From NCBI GenBank assembly GCA_014377495.1, contig JACMPN010000631.1:1-5842 (forward strand): 5,842 nucleotides of DNA, written 5' to 3'. The translations under genes were made by a program, and so were the position numbers. Source of the stretch: Candidatus Sericytochromatia bacterium (GTDB lineage: Bacteria; Cyanobacteriota; Sericytochromatia; JACMPN01). Below, piece after piece: positions 1 to 5,474 of this stretch; position 1 is the first letter of the stretch, and each line of letters starts with the position of its first letter. The notes under the pieces were generated by a model. It was not told where the DNA came from. It worked only from the letters and a program-made list of their open reading frames with translations, and made no database searches.

Positions 1-100
1 CGCCACCGGCCTTTTCGGCACCCTGATTGGTGGCGTCGGCGACCTCCCGGAACTTGCCGGCCAGGTCGAGTGCTGCACCCATGCTGTAATCGTCGCTCAT
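1..100 (-). CDS. N-terminal fragment of an unrecognised protein, cut by the window edge
   Basis: Only the first 33 codons are present, starting MSDDYSMGAALDLAG and continuing with no stop to the window edge. The start is supported by a strong Shine-Dalgarno (AGGGAGG on the minus strand, around 105-111) a few bases upstream of the ATG. The gene begins 34 bases after the stop of the 313-aa gene on the same strand, so it is most likely the fifth gene of the minus-strand operon. The visible part is polar, predicted helical, and has no signal peptide or cysteine. An alanine/glycine-rich amphipathic start resembles the other short helical proteins in the window, but too little is present to assign a role. 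The rest lies to the left of this window. Confidence 0.8.
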   Translation of the reverse strand, partial: MSDDYSMGAALDLAGKFREVADATNQGAEKAGG

Positions 101-134
101 CGTGCCTCCCTATGCCGGCGCGATGGCGCGCCGG

Positions 135-1076
135 TCAGCTCATCAGTCGTTCCCAGACTTTTTTGGCCACGGGGGACTGCTTGAGACGGTCGAAAGCAAC
201 GAGGACCATCCAGCGCATGGGCCGGTAGACCCAGCCGATGACAGGGAGGCTGAGCACCTTTTCGACGGAACCGGTGATCAGTCCCTTGCGCAGGCGCTCT
301 TCGCAATCGGAAAAGCCGCGCACGATATAAAACCCGTTGTCCCGCAGGTGGACGATGGAATTGGGGACGATCAGCTCAGTCGCCGACCAGACACCCTCGT
401 TGACGGCATCGAGCATCACGTGCGGGTCGAAGACCGCATCGTCCTTGCGACCCACCAGCACTTCGTGGACCGCCAGCGTGAAGATCGCCTCGCCCATCGC
501 GTAAGCGGCCATCTTCATGGGCATGCCGATCGACAGCTTGCAGAGCAGGATCTCGTACGCCACCGTCTTGGCCAGGTACTTGATCGCCCCGGCCCGGCCC
601 TCATGCGGGCAGACATACATCAGGAAGGTAAAGATGACCTTGACGGCTTCCTGGTAGGAGAATTTCGCCTCTTTGGCGGCAGTCAGCGTGCCCTGGATGA
701 TGTCGCGCAGCAGACGCTGGTAATCGGGCTGGCCGAAGCGCCCGTGGGCTTCGGCGAGGGCGAGCACCGTGGCGTCGCCGAGGGCGGACCGCCAGGCGGA
801 GCTGGACTGGTGCTGACGCTCTTCGGGGTCAACGTCGCCAAGGGCCCTGGCGGCGGCCGTCGCCTGTTCCTCGCCCGTCTGCATCTGTGCACCGGACTCG
901 AGCAGGGTTGCGTAAACGGCATAGCCGACCACGCCAAGCCGGTACTCCTTCAGCTCATCGCGGTCGTCTAGCGCCGACTCAGGCATCTCAAGCTGCGCTT
1001 GAGACATCTCCTGATAGGCGCGGGATTTATTGGGAGTGGCTTTACTCGCCACGGTCTCCGCCCCCTCTGATTCCAC
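135..1076 (-). CDS. 313-aa hypothetical helical protein with hydrophobic segments
   Basis: I do not recognise this protein. It is mostly helical: a charged N-terminal ~45 residues, then apolar stretches at about 143-156, 167-182 and 189-208, and a hydrophobic C-terminal segment around 274-295 (PVIGWVYRPMRWMVLVAF) followed by a basic tail. There is no Sec signal peptide. It has three cysteines (about 156, 179, 258), more than any other protein here. The C-terminal stretch could be a membrane-associating helix. Its role could be cytoplasmic or membrane-peripheral, for example an accessory factor for the neighbouring products, but this is inference. The start is a GTG overlapping the end of the upstream 113-aa gene by 35 bases, with GGAGG about 12 bases upstream. 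A GTG at 1052 (codon 9) has AGGGGG at better spacing and would cut the overlap to 11 bases. The ATG at codon 24 has AGGAG directly abutting it and is unlikely. Overlap suggests translational coupling. Confidence 0.85.
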   Translation of the reverse strand: MESEGAETVASKATPNKSRAYQEMSQAQLEMPESALDDRDELKEYRLGVVGYAVYATLLESGAQMQTGEEQATAAARALGDVDPEERQHQSSSAWRSALGDATVLALAEAHGRFGQPDYQRLLRDIIQGTLTAAKEAKFSYQEAVKVIFTFLMYVCPHEGRAGAIKYLAKTVAYEILLCKLSIGMPMKMAAYAMGEAIFTLAVHEVLVGRKDDAVFDPHVMLDAVNEGVWSATELIVPNSIVHLRDNGFYIVRGFSDCEERLRKGLITGSVEKVLSLPVIGWVYRPMRWMVLVAFDRLKQSPVAKKVWERLMS

Positions 1077-1383
1077 TCACCCGGCCATCCTCCAAATTCA
1101 AATGGAAGGTCTGCAACGGGCGACCCACAACCGCTTGACCAGCAAGCGCATGCAGAACCATCTTGCCACCCTCCAATTGTACCCGGGCATAGACAGGTCC
1201 AAACGTCCGGTCCATGCCGGCCATCTCGCCGTCGAGCCAGGTTTCCCCATATTTGGCCGCCCCGCGGACGAGACCCGGCAGATCAAGGGTCTGCCGGGCG
1301 GCCGCTTCGATGGACGCCACATAGGCGGGAGAGTTGGTCCCGAAGATTTTGACCGGGACATTGACCAGGTTCAACCGATCCAT
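1042..1383 (-). CDS. 113-aa small hypothetical protein
   Basis: This is a compact protein of unknown family. Residues 1-15 (MDRLNLVNVPVKIFG) look like a beta strand, 18-45 like a helix, and 63-98 like a set of beta strands (PVYARVQLEGG, KMVLHAL, LQTFHLNLEDG). It ends in a flexible Gly/Arg/Asp tail that coincides with the overlap onto the next gene. It has no signal peptide, no membrane segment and no cysteine. The ATG at 1383 lies 14 bases after the stop of the 177-aa gene. The only Shine-Dalgarno-like sequence (AGGAG, spacing about 11) is built on that gene's TAG stop, which implies coupled translation. Size and position between larger putative structural proteins would suit a chaperone or adaptor, but no chaperone motif is visible and this is only a guess. 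Confidence 0.85.
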   Translation of the reverse strand: MDRLNLVNVPVKIFGTNSPAYVASIEAAARQTLDLPGLVRGAAKYGETWLDGEMAGMDRTFGPVYARVQLEGGKMVLHALAGQAVVGRPLQTFHLNLEDGRVSGIRGGGDRGE

Positions 1384-1397
1384 GATGGCGCCGTCTC

Positions 1398-1931
1398 CTA
1401 CCGCAGCAACTGCTGAACCTGTTCGGTCGCCCCATTGGCCACCTGCATCACCCGGCTCATCGCCTCGATGGCGGAGTTGATGTCGGCCAGCCGACGGTTC
1501 ACCGCAGCCAGGGTCAGACCGCTGGCCGCCTGAAACTGGATCGTCCCGGACACCTGATAGGGGGCTGATGGCAAAGGCGACGTCCCCACCCGGATCTCAC
1601 CGGAGTCGAGATCAAAGGAGACGGTCCCCGTGTTGGTGGCATCGCCCAGGGTGTTGCCGGCCGAGACCGAGCTGATCTGGTTTTCGACGTTGTTGTTGTC
1701 CCGGTAGAACAGCTGGTACGTCGGCTGCGCGCCCACTTGGGTGGAGTTGGGCTCCAACACCTTGATATAGGCGTTGAACGACTGGGTGCCCAGCCGCATG
1801 ACCAAAGGCTGTGTGGGATCCACCCGGGATCCCGGTCGCGGCTCCAGCAACTGCTTGCTCAGCCGCTGCTGCTCACGGATCAGCGGCGTGAAGTCGAAAC
1901 CCGTGGAACCCAGTGATACTGCGACTGCCAT
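1398..1931 (-). CDS. 177-aa hypothetical protein, beta-rich centre with helical C-terminus
   Basis: I do not recognise the family. The layout is a short N-terminal segment (MAVAVSLGSTGFDFTPLIRE), an amphipathic helix at about 15-30, a Ser/Thr/Asn/Gly-rich beta region at about 40-137 (strands such as SFNAYIKVLE, TYQLFYRDNNN, TGTVSFDLDSGEIRVG, YQVSGTIQFQ), and a C-terminal amphipathic helix at about 139-177 ending QVQQLLR. It has no signal peptide and no cysteine. A beta domain flanked by helices is the general plan of flagellin-like, hook-associated and needle-tip proteins, but no conserved residue of those families is evident, so this is analogy only. The start is well supported by AGGAGG five bases upstream of the ATG. 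It is separated by 48 bases, including a hairpin, from the upstream 312-aa gene, and followed at 14 bases by the 113-aa gene. Confidence 0.9.
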   Translation of the reverse strand: MAVAVSLGSTGFDFTPLIREQQRLSKQLLEPRPGSRVDPTQPLVMRLGTQSFNAYIKVLEPNSTQVGAQPTYQLFYRDNNNVENQISSVSAGNTLGDATNTGTVSFDLDSGEIRVGTSPLPSAPYQVSGTIQFQAASGLTLAAVNRRLADINSAIEAMSRVMQVANGATEQVQQLLR

Positions 1932-1971
1932 GTGTGCCTCCTGCTTGGCCTGACGGCCTGCTACCTGAGAA

Positions 1972-1993
1972 GGGCTTTGCTAACGCAAAGCCC
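1972..1993 (-). other. Perfect intra-operon hairpin on a stop codon
   Basis: GGGCTTTGC at 1972-1980 and GCAAAGCCC at 1985-1993 form a perfect 9-bp stem with a 4-base loop. The TAG stop of the 312-aa gene (1980-1982) lies at the stem-loop boundary. In the minus-strand mRNA the stem is followed by UUCUC, not a U-tract, so it is unlikely to be an efficient intrinsic terminator. It could be a weak attenuator, a 3'-end stabiliser or a processing site that sets a different level for the first gene than for those downstream. The structure is seen directly; the role is inferred. Confidence 0.6.
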
Positions 1994-2918
1994 GAAACTT
2001 GGTCTGGTCCTGTTCGGCGGCGGCGCCCAGCATCCCCGACAGGGTCTGCAGCACCGCCCCCATGCGACTCACCTGCTCGGTGCGGGACGTCAGGGCGCTG
2101 CCCTGGCGGACCTCGAAGGCCACTTTGCCGACCAGGCCGCTGACGTTGCCCTTGGAGGCGCTCCAGCGGTCCGTCTCAGTCGCCCGGGTCGTCAGGGTCA
2201 CCCCGCCGAACCCGCCGCCCCGGCCGTCGATGCCGCCTACGTCGGCGACCATCGAAAAGCCCGCCGCACCGGCCCCCCCGGCCCGGTTATTCGCCTGCAC
2301 GCTGATGACGTTTTCGCCTGTTTTGAGCAGATTGGGCGGGATGATCAACTCGGTCGGCGGGGAGGCCCCATAACACTCGCCAATGAACGTACCGTTGACG
2401 TAGACCCGGGCCTCACTGTCAACCGCCAAGTATATCGTACCGCCCCGCTGAAAGGTGCTTGAGGCCGGATCCACCTGATCCAGGAGAAAGCTGCGGCCGA
2501 AGTACACCTGTTCATCGGCCACAGGCAATTGCCGGTGCCACATATAAGAATCGGTGGCGAAGTTGACCGTGCGGCTCGCGCCGACATGGTTTCCTGAAAA
2601 CCAGCCGCCCTGAATGGCTTCGGTCTGCGGCGCGTACAGAATGTTTCCGTTGGCGTCGATGCTGTAGTTGGCGGCCTGCTTGCCACCAACGTCGGTCAGC
2701 GAGTAGACGGGGTTGTTGGGGTCGGTGCGGTCCGTGGCAATGAACATGGGCTTGCCGTTGCCGCCGGCAGCCGCTTCGTCACGGACATATTGACCCCGAT
2801 CGATGCCCGCCCGGGCCACCGTGCTGTTCAGGTCATTGCTGACGAGCTCGACGGCCTTCTGGGTCCGATTGTAGAAGTTCAGCCAATAGGCATATTGCCC
2901 TGACATGACGACAGCCAT
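1980..2918 (-). CDS. 312-aa protein with a galactose-binding-like (jelly-roll) domain between helical ends
   Basis: This is the first gene of the minus-strand operon. The N-terminal helix (about 8-38, AYWLNFYNRTQKAVELVSND) has no signal peptide. A Gly/Asn/Asp-rich region follows (50-110). Residues about 128-228 read like a galactose-binding-like jelly roll of the type found in glycosidase accessory modules: GRSFLLDQV (141-149), TIYLAVDSEARVYVNGTFIGE (161-181), a TELIIPPNLLKTGENVISVQ block (189-208), then GFSMVADV (220-227). The pattern 'D..A.VYVNG..IG' followed by 'LK.GENVI.V.A.N' is characteristic of such folds. A glycine-rich stretch (213-239), further strands and a C-terminal amphipathic helix (281-312) complete it. 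The single cysteine is at 182. The fold suggests sugar or surface binding, and no catalytic residues are visible. The start is the ATG after AAGGGGG (spacing 4). The methionine at codon 5 has no ribosome-binding site. Fold call moderate, exact function unknown. Confidence 0.92.
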   Translation of the reverse strand: MAVVMSGQYAYWLNFYNRTQKAVELVSNDLNSTVARAGIDRGQYVRDEAAAGGNGKPMFIATDRTDPNNPVYSLTDVGGKQAANYSIDANGNILYAPQTEAIQGGWFSGNHVGASRTVNFATDSYMWHRQLPVADEQVYFGRSFLLDQVDPASSTFQRGGTIYLAVDSEARVYVNGTFIGECYGASPPTELIIPPNLLKTGENVISVQANNRAGGAGAAGFSMVADVGGIDGRGGGFGGVTLTTRATETDRWSASKGNVSGLVGKVAFEVRQGSALTSRTEQVSRMGAVLQTLSGMLGAAAEQDQTKFRALR

Positions 2919-3009
2919 ACGTCCCCCTTAAAAGCTCTTGATACACTTATACCGTTGGTGGCCGCGGTCCGTCCCGGTCGGGGCGACTGCAAAAGGAGAT
3001 TCAATCGCG

Positions 3010-3038
3010 ATTTAACGGAGCCCCTGACGTCCGGACAA
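3010..3038 (-). promoter_or_regulatory. Candidate sigma70-type promoter for the minus-strand operon
   Basis: On the minus strand, TTGTCC (+ strand 3033-3038) and TTAAAT (+ strand 3010-3015) are separated by exactly 17 bases, each matching four of six consensus positions. Transcription would start around 3000-3005 and leave a leader of about 85 bases before the ATG at 2918. A TATAAG hexamer nearer the gene (2946-2951) has no matching -35. Such half-matching sites occur by chance, so this is a candidate only. Confidence 0.3.
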
Positions 3039-3078
3039 ATATTTTGCCTGCGTTAAGTACGGGAAAAATGCATGTTCG

Positions 3079-3105
3079 CCCCCGCCGGACGCGGTCAGCC
3101 GGGGG
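3079..3105 (+). other. GC-rich leader hairpin upstream of the 171-aa gene
   Basis: CCCCCG (3079-3084) pairs with CGGGGG (3100-3105), and an inner GAC (3088-3090) pairs with GTC (3094-3096) around a GCG loop, leaving a symmetric 3x3 internal loop. It ends about 55 bases before the start codon and has no U-tract, so it is not a terminator. It may affect leader stability or translation if the transcript starts upstream. In a GC-rich genome some such pairing is expected by chance. Confidence 0.25.
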
Positions 3106-3127
3106 GCATAACGAACCAGGTGGTATG

Positions 3128-3141
3128 GCAGGGCCACATGG
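3128..3141 (+). repeat. 14-base leader repeat, copy 1 (GCAGGGCCACATGG)
   Basis: This 14-mer is identical to 5425-5438. Both copies lie in the leader of a plus-strand transcription unit, 20-36 bases before the main start codon. It includes an ATG preceded by AGGG, so it could act as a weak initiation site for a leader ORF, or it could be a protein-binding site. An exact 14-base match between two short leaders is not expected by chance. Confidence 0.55.
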
Positions 3142-3164
3142 TCCGACCCTTGAGGAGAGAATGA
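3138..3164 (+). other. Possible 8-codon leader ORF coupled to the 171-aa gene
   Basis: The ATG inside the 14-base repeat opens a short frame, MVRPLRRE, whose TGA (3162-3164) overlaps the ATGATG start of the main gene in an ATGA arrangement. A weak AGGG lies four bases upstream. Together with a similar arrangement before the gene at 5471, this could be a translational-coupling leader peptide. The reading frame is seen directly; translation is unproven and chance occurrence is plausible. Confidence 0.2.
3152..3157 (+). promoter_or_regulatory. Shine-Dalgarno that decides between two adjacent ATGs
   Basis: GAGGAG lies three bases before the ATG at 3161 and six before the ATG at 3164. The longer spacing is closer to the usual optimum, so the second ATG (MPNVF...) is preferred over MMPNVF. 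The difference is one residue. Confidence 0.6.
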
Positions 3165-3679
3165 TGCCCAACGTATTTGCATCCGCCGGAGCGTGTGCCC
3201 GCGCCCAGAACGAGCTGAGCATGCTGTTCGTCCAAGCCCGCAAGATGATCTCCTCCGAGAACAATCTGCCGTCGACGACCGCCAAAGAACGCGATACAGA
3301 GTTCGGCCGGTCCCTGACCAACACCCTGGGCAAGGCCGATGCCGATACCCGGTCTCTGAAAGCTACGCTGCAGTTGGCCAAGGTGGGCATCGCCATCGTC
3401 AAGCTGGTCGGCGCCGGCATCTCGGCCGCCAAGTCCGGCTCGCAGGCCAGCTCGGCCAAGGAAGCCGGGGCCGCCAACACCGCCGAACTGAAAAACACCG
3501 CCTCCAAAGACATGGCCAAGGCCCTGGGCTCAGCGGTCGCTGTCGGTCAACAGGTCATCGCCACCGTCAATGCGCTGGCCGACATGAAGAAAGCCGACAA
3601 GAACCGCAAGACCCTCGACGGCGAGTCCGGCAGCCTCGATGCCGCCACCAAGTCCATGGACACGACCGGCCGGGCATAG
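3164..3679 (+). CDS. 171-aa small helical protein with two apolar helices, translocator-like
   Basis: This is the first gene of the plus-strand operon; I do not recognise the family. It is almost wholly predicted helix: N-terminal amphipathic residues 8-32, a polar linker, an apolar helix at about 66-90 (LQLAKVGIAIVKLVGAGIS), an Ala/Ser/Lys-rich spacer, a second apolar helix at about 116-141 (MAKALGSAVAVGQQVIATVN), and a charged Lys/Asp/Ser tail. There is no N-terminal signal peptide. One cysteine is at residue 11. Small Ala/Gly-rich helical pairs without a signal peptide recall type III secretion translocators or pore-inserting proteins, but no family signature is seen, so this is inference. 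A frame open upstream to 3044 has no Shine-Dalgarno and a low-quality N-terminus, so it is not used. The next gene follows at 24 bases with its own strong ribosome-binding site. Confidence 0.9.
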   Translation: MPNVFASAGACARAQNELSMLFVQARKMISSENNLPSTTAKERDTEFGRSLTNTLGKADADTRSLKATLQLAKVGIAIVKLVGAGISAAKSGSQASSAKEAGAANTAELKNTASKDMAKALGSAVAVGQQVIATVNALADMKKADKNRKTLDGESGSLDAATKSMDTTGRA

Positions 3680-3703
3680 GCCAGGAACGAAAGGAGCATC
3701 ACC

Positions 3704-4150
3704 ATGGGAGCATCCGACGCGATCAACGCATTGCGTTCCGAAGCGGTCTCAAAATCCACCCTCTCGAACGTGTTGTCCGACCAGCTCGGCACCGTCAACG
3801 GCGACAGCCAAAAGCAGGCAGGCGTGTTCTCGGCTGCCAAGCAGGCGGCCGAAGGGCTCTACAATGCCCAGCTGGGCAAGCTGGACGGTTCACGGGCCTC
3901 GCTGCGCCAAGGCGTGCGCGGCTTGACCGAGTCGGCCATCAGCATGATCTTCAACCTGATCAACGCGGCGATGGGCGGCGGCGGCTCGGCGCTGAACGTG
4001 GCGGCCGACGTCGCCTCGATGGTCATCGACATGAAGATCATGGCCGAAGACATCCTGGCCCGGGACCGCACGTGGGACGCAAGCATCACGACCGGCAACT
4101 ACGTCAAGTTGTACTCACCTGGTCTGCGGGCCGGCCTTTCCAGGGTCTAG
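3704..4150 (+). CDS. 148-aa small helical protein with a glycine-hinged apolar hairpin
   Basis: This is the second gene of the plus-strand operon, family not recognised. It has an N-terminal amphipathic helix (MGASDAINALRSEAVSKST), a helical mid-part (38-70), then an apolar helical hairpin at about 74-112 in which ESAISMIFNLINAAM and ALNVAADVASMVIDM are joined by a GGGG turn (residues 91-94). The C-terminus is a polar tail. It has no signal peptide and no cysteine. The hairpin could insert in a membrane or pack as a coiled coil. Together with the previous gene it makes a pair of small apolar proteins, as seen for translocator pairs of type III systems; this is analogy only. The start has AAGGAG at a spacing of seven. 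Spacing to the neighbours is 24 and 22 bases, consistent with one transcript. Confidence 0.92.
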   Translation: MGASDAINALRSEAVSKSTLSNVLSDQLGTVNGDSQKQAGVFSAAKQAAEGLYNAQLGKLDGSRASLRQGVRGLTESAISMIFNLINAAMGGGGSALNVAADVASMVIDMKIMAEDILARDRTWDASITTGNYVKLYSPGLRAGLSRV

Positions 4151-4172
4151 CGGCACCGACAGGAGCAGCCAC

Positions 4173-5162
4173 ATGTCTTTTATGAACGGTATCGGCCTCA
4201 ACAGCATGATGGGGCAGTTTGCGGTCAGCAACGAGTTGCAGACCCTGACCGAGATCCAGAAAAACCAGCCCAACGCCAACGCCTTCGGTCTGACCATGCA
4301 GGGCAAGGCCGCGATCGCCCAGGTTGAGACCCAAAACGAAGACAATACGACGTTCCTCTTCGAATACCGGGCCTACCTCAACTCGCAGCTGACGACGCTG
4401 GTCACGAAGCTGACCAATGCCGTGACCAGCGATCTGGACGTGGCCATGACCCGGACCACGAACAAATTCAACAACAAAAACAACATGCAGGGCAAGACCG
4501 ACAACGTCAACATGGATCCCGGAGCCGGGCGTGTGGCCTGGGACTACCTGGCCTCCTGGCGGTCGAGCGCAGCCGGGAACATGAGCCCCTCCGGCGCCAC
4601 GAATCCGACCGCTGCCGGTTGGCCGATGGCCTCAAGCGGCCCCGGGAGCTGGGCGCTGGACATTAGGGACGGCACCTTGACCGCCGATGGGGTTGCCAAT
4701 TCCGGCAGTGGCACGTTTGCCGTCATTACTTACGGCAACAACCCGGTCGGTTCCGCCGTTCCCAACGACACGTTCTGGGTCAACTACAACGATCTGAACA
4801 CCAACTACTACAACCAGGGCGGCAACCCGACCGGCACCCCGTCGCCTGGCAAGGCCGCCGTCTTCAACGTCACCGACACGGGGGCCACCCGGGCAGCGGC
4901 AGGTAACAAATTCGAAGAGGTGCTCTTCCGGGAGTCCCGGACGGCTGTGTTTCGCAGCATTCTCAAGGCCGACCTGATGAAAGATCTCGTCATCTCGGCT
5001 TCCAGCTGCCTGTCGACCGGCTCACAGGTGCAGGCATCCATCTCGCTGAATGCCCGCTTCACGAATGCCGGTGCCCAGGCCGCCTATCCTGGCCTCCCGT
5101 CGGGCTATAACGCTGCCATCGACGTATTTCTTAATCGGTTCACATCTTTTTATCACACCTAA
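4173..5162 (+). CDS. 329-aa putative secreted structural protein; paralogue of the gene at 5471
   Basis: This is the third and last gene of the plus-strand operon. The N-terminal ~100 residues are helical, with a block FLFEYRAYLNSQLTTLVTKL (61-80) and an Asn-rich turn (95-113). MDPGAGRVAWDYLASW (114-129) follows. Residues about 130-245 are rich in Gly, Ser, Thr, Asn and Tyr and look like beta strands and loops (TFAVITYGNN, DTFWVNYNDLNTNYY). The C-terminus has a helix at about 246-272 and a final beta/helix region ending NRFTSFYHT. It has no signal peptide and one cysteine (279). The block LxxYR(x)13KLxN...MDxxAG is shared, with almost equal spacing, by the truncated gene at 5471. A helix-beta-helix plan suits an extracellular filament, tip or adhesin subunit, but no known family is evident. 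AGGAG lies seven bases before the ATG. An intrinsic terminator follows 13 bases after the TAA. Confidence 0.93.
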   Translation: MSFMNGIGLNSMMGQFAVSNELQTLTEIQKNQPNANAFGLTMQGKAAIAQVETQNEDNTTFLFEYRAYLNSQLTTLVTKLTNAVTSDLDVAMTRTTNKFNNKNNMQGKTDNVNMDPGAGRVAWDYLASWRSSAAGNMSPSGATNPTAAGWPMASSGPGSWALDIRDGTLTADGVANSGSGTFAVITYGNNPVGSAVPNDTFWVNYNDLNTNYYNQGGNPTGTPSPGKAAVFNVTDTGATRAAAGNKFEEVLFRESRTAVFRSILKADLMKDLVISASSCLSTGSQVQASISLNARFTNAGAQAAYPGLPSGYNAAIDVFLNRFTSFYHT

Positions 5163-5175
5163 ACGCTGTCGATTA

Positions 5176-5201
5176 AAAAAGCCGCCAAATGGCGGCTTTT
5201 T
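5176..5201 (+). terminator. Intrinsic terminator of the plus-strand operon
   Basis: GCCGCC (5181-5186), loop AAAT, GGCGGC (5191-5196), then TTTTT (5197-5201). The A-tract at 5176-5180 pairs with the T-tract to extend the stem to 11 bp. It lies just after the TAA of the 329-aa gene. Because of the A-tract it could also stop transcription arriving on the minus strand. It separates the three-gene operon from the gene at 5471, which must therefore have its own promoter. Confidence 0.93.
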
Positions 5202-5326
5202 GCGTATAAAGCGCCGAACAACCCCGATTTTCGACACAGGCCTTCCGCCGGGCACAGAATGCGAAAAATATTTGATTGCTCCAGCCCAGCCCCCCCCGCC
5301 GTCAGGATTACATTTTTTTTCGCTTT

Positions 5327-5355
5327 TTGTTAAGAGCAAATCAAATACCTATTTT
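5327..5355 (+). promoter_or_regulatory. Candidate sigma70-type promoter for the gene at 5471
   Basis: TTGTTA (5327-5332) and TATTTT (5350-5355) are separated by exactly 17 bases, each matching four of six consensus positions, in an AT-rich zone. Transcription would start near 5362, giving a leader of about 110 bases. The preceding terminator makes a promoter in this gap necessary. The specific hexamers are a candidate. Confidence 0.4.
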
Positions 5356-5417
5356 CAGCCACAAATCACCCCCCTTTCTGCACGACTAACCCAGTGACGG
5401 GAGACATTCCCGGCCAC

Positions 5418-5474
5418 ATGACGCGCAGGGCCACATGGCCTGTTGGCGCAAAGGGAGTGAGGGGGAGTCCATGA
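5418..5474 (+). other. Possible 18-codon leader ORF coupled to the gene at 5471
   Basis: The ATG of the partial repeat GGCCACATG opens a frame, MTRRATWPVGAKGVRGSP, whose TGA (5472-5474) overlaps the main ATG in an ATGA arrangement, like the shorter leader ORF before the 171-aa gene. It has no clear Shine-Dalgarno. Both peptides are rich in Arg and Pro. Translation is unproven. Confidence 0.18.
5425..5438 (+). repeat. 14-base leader repeat, copy 2 (GCAGGGCCACATGG)
   Basis: Identical to 3128-3141. A shorter partial copy, GGCCACATG, lies at 5412-5420, 18 bases upstream, so this leader has a tandem pair. The ATG inside this copy (5435-5437) is in frame with the main gene and would add 12 residues (MACWRKGSEGES). 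The strong Shine-Dalgarno argues for the start at 5471. Confidence 0.55.

Larger units (their letters stand above)
2919..3163. other. Divergent intergenic region between the two operons
   Basis: About 245 bases separate the start codons of two divergent transcription units, so promoters for both must lie here unless one is elsewhere. It contains an AT-rich core (about 3036-3069, with AAATATTT and AAAAATGCAT), a GC-rich hairpin-capable stretch at 3079-3105, a GC-rich segment near the left gene with a CCCG-GT-CGGG inverted pair (2973-2982), and the GCAGGGCCACATGG element at 3128-3141. I find no convincing -10/-35 pair for the plus strand, which may mean an alternative sigma factor or activator dependence. 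I saw no tRNA, small RNA or longer ORF signal. Confidence 0.6.
5163..5470 (+). other. Intergenic region upstream of the gene at 5471
   Basis: These 308 bases hold no credible gene. In order they contain the terminator, a mixed stretch (5202-5260), an AT-rich zone (5261-5360) unlike the GC-rich coding DNA, a run of eight C (5290-5297) and a run of eight T (5313-5320), a candidate promoter (5327-5355), and a leader with two GGCCACATG elements 18 bases apart. A plus-strand frame through here has an implausible composition and crosses the terminator, so it is not called. Confidence 0.6.

Noticed and set aside
102..971. Plus-strand frame of 289 codons opposite the 313-aa gene
   Set aside because: It is antisense to a gene that fits its operon, and its His/Asp/Arg/Gly-rich composition without structure is that of a mirror frame.
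3044..3163. N-terminal extension of the 171-aa gene to an ATG at 3044-3046 region
   Set aside because: No Shine-Dalgarno precedes it, and the extension is Arg/Gly/Pro-rich and passes through the leader hairpin and repeat, while GAGGAG sits just before the ATG pair at 3161/3164.
3193..4185. Long plus-strand frame of 330 codons
   Set aside because: It spans two well-supported genes in another frame, lacks a ribosome-binding site and its product is dominated by Arg, His, Gly and Gln, typical of a shadow frame in GC-rich DNA.
5207..5230. Possible flagellar sigma28 promoter (TAAA then CCCGATTT)
   Set aside because: The spacer is 12 bases where about 15 is expected and the second element matches only five of eight positions.
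5250..5264. Possible sigma54 promoter (GGGCAC then TGC)
   Set aside because: The spacing between the GG and GC elements is two bases short, which sigma54 promoters do not tolerate.
5050..5397. Plus-strand frame of 115 codons running across the terminator
   Set aside because: It overlaps the end of the 329-aa gene and reads through the intrinsic terminator and AT-rich promoter zone with no ribosome-binding site.
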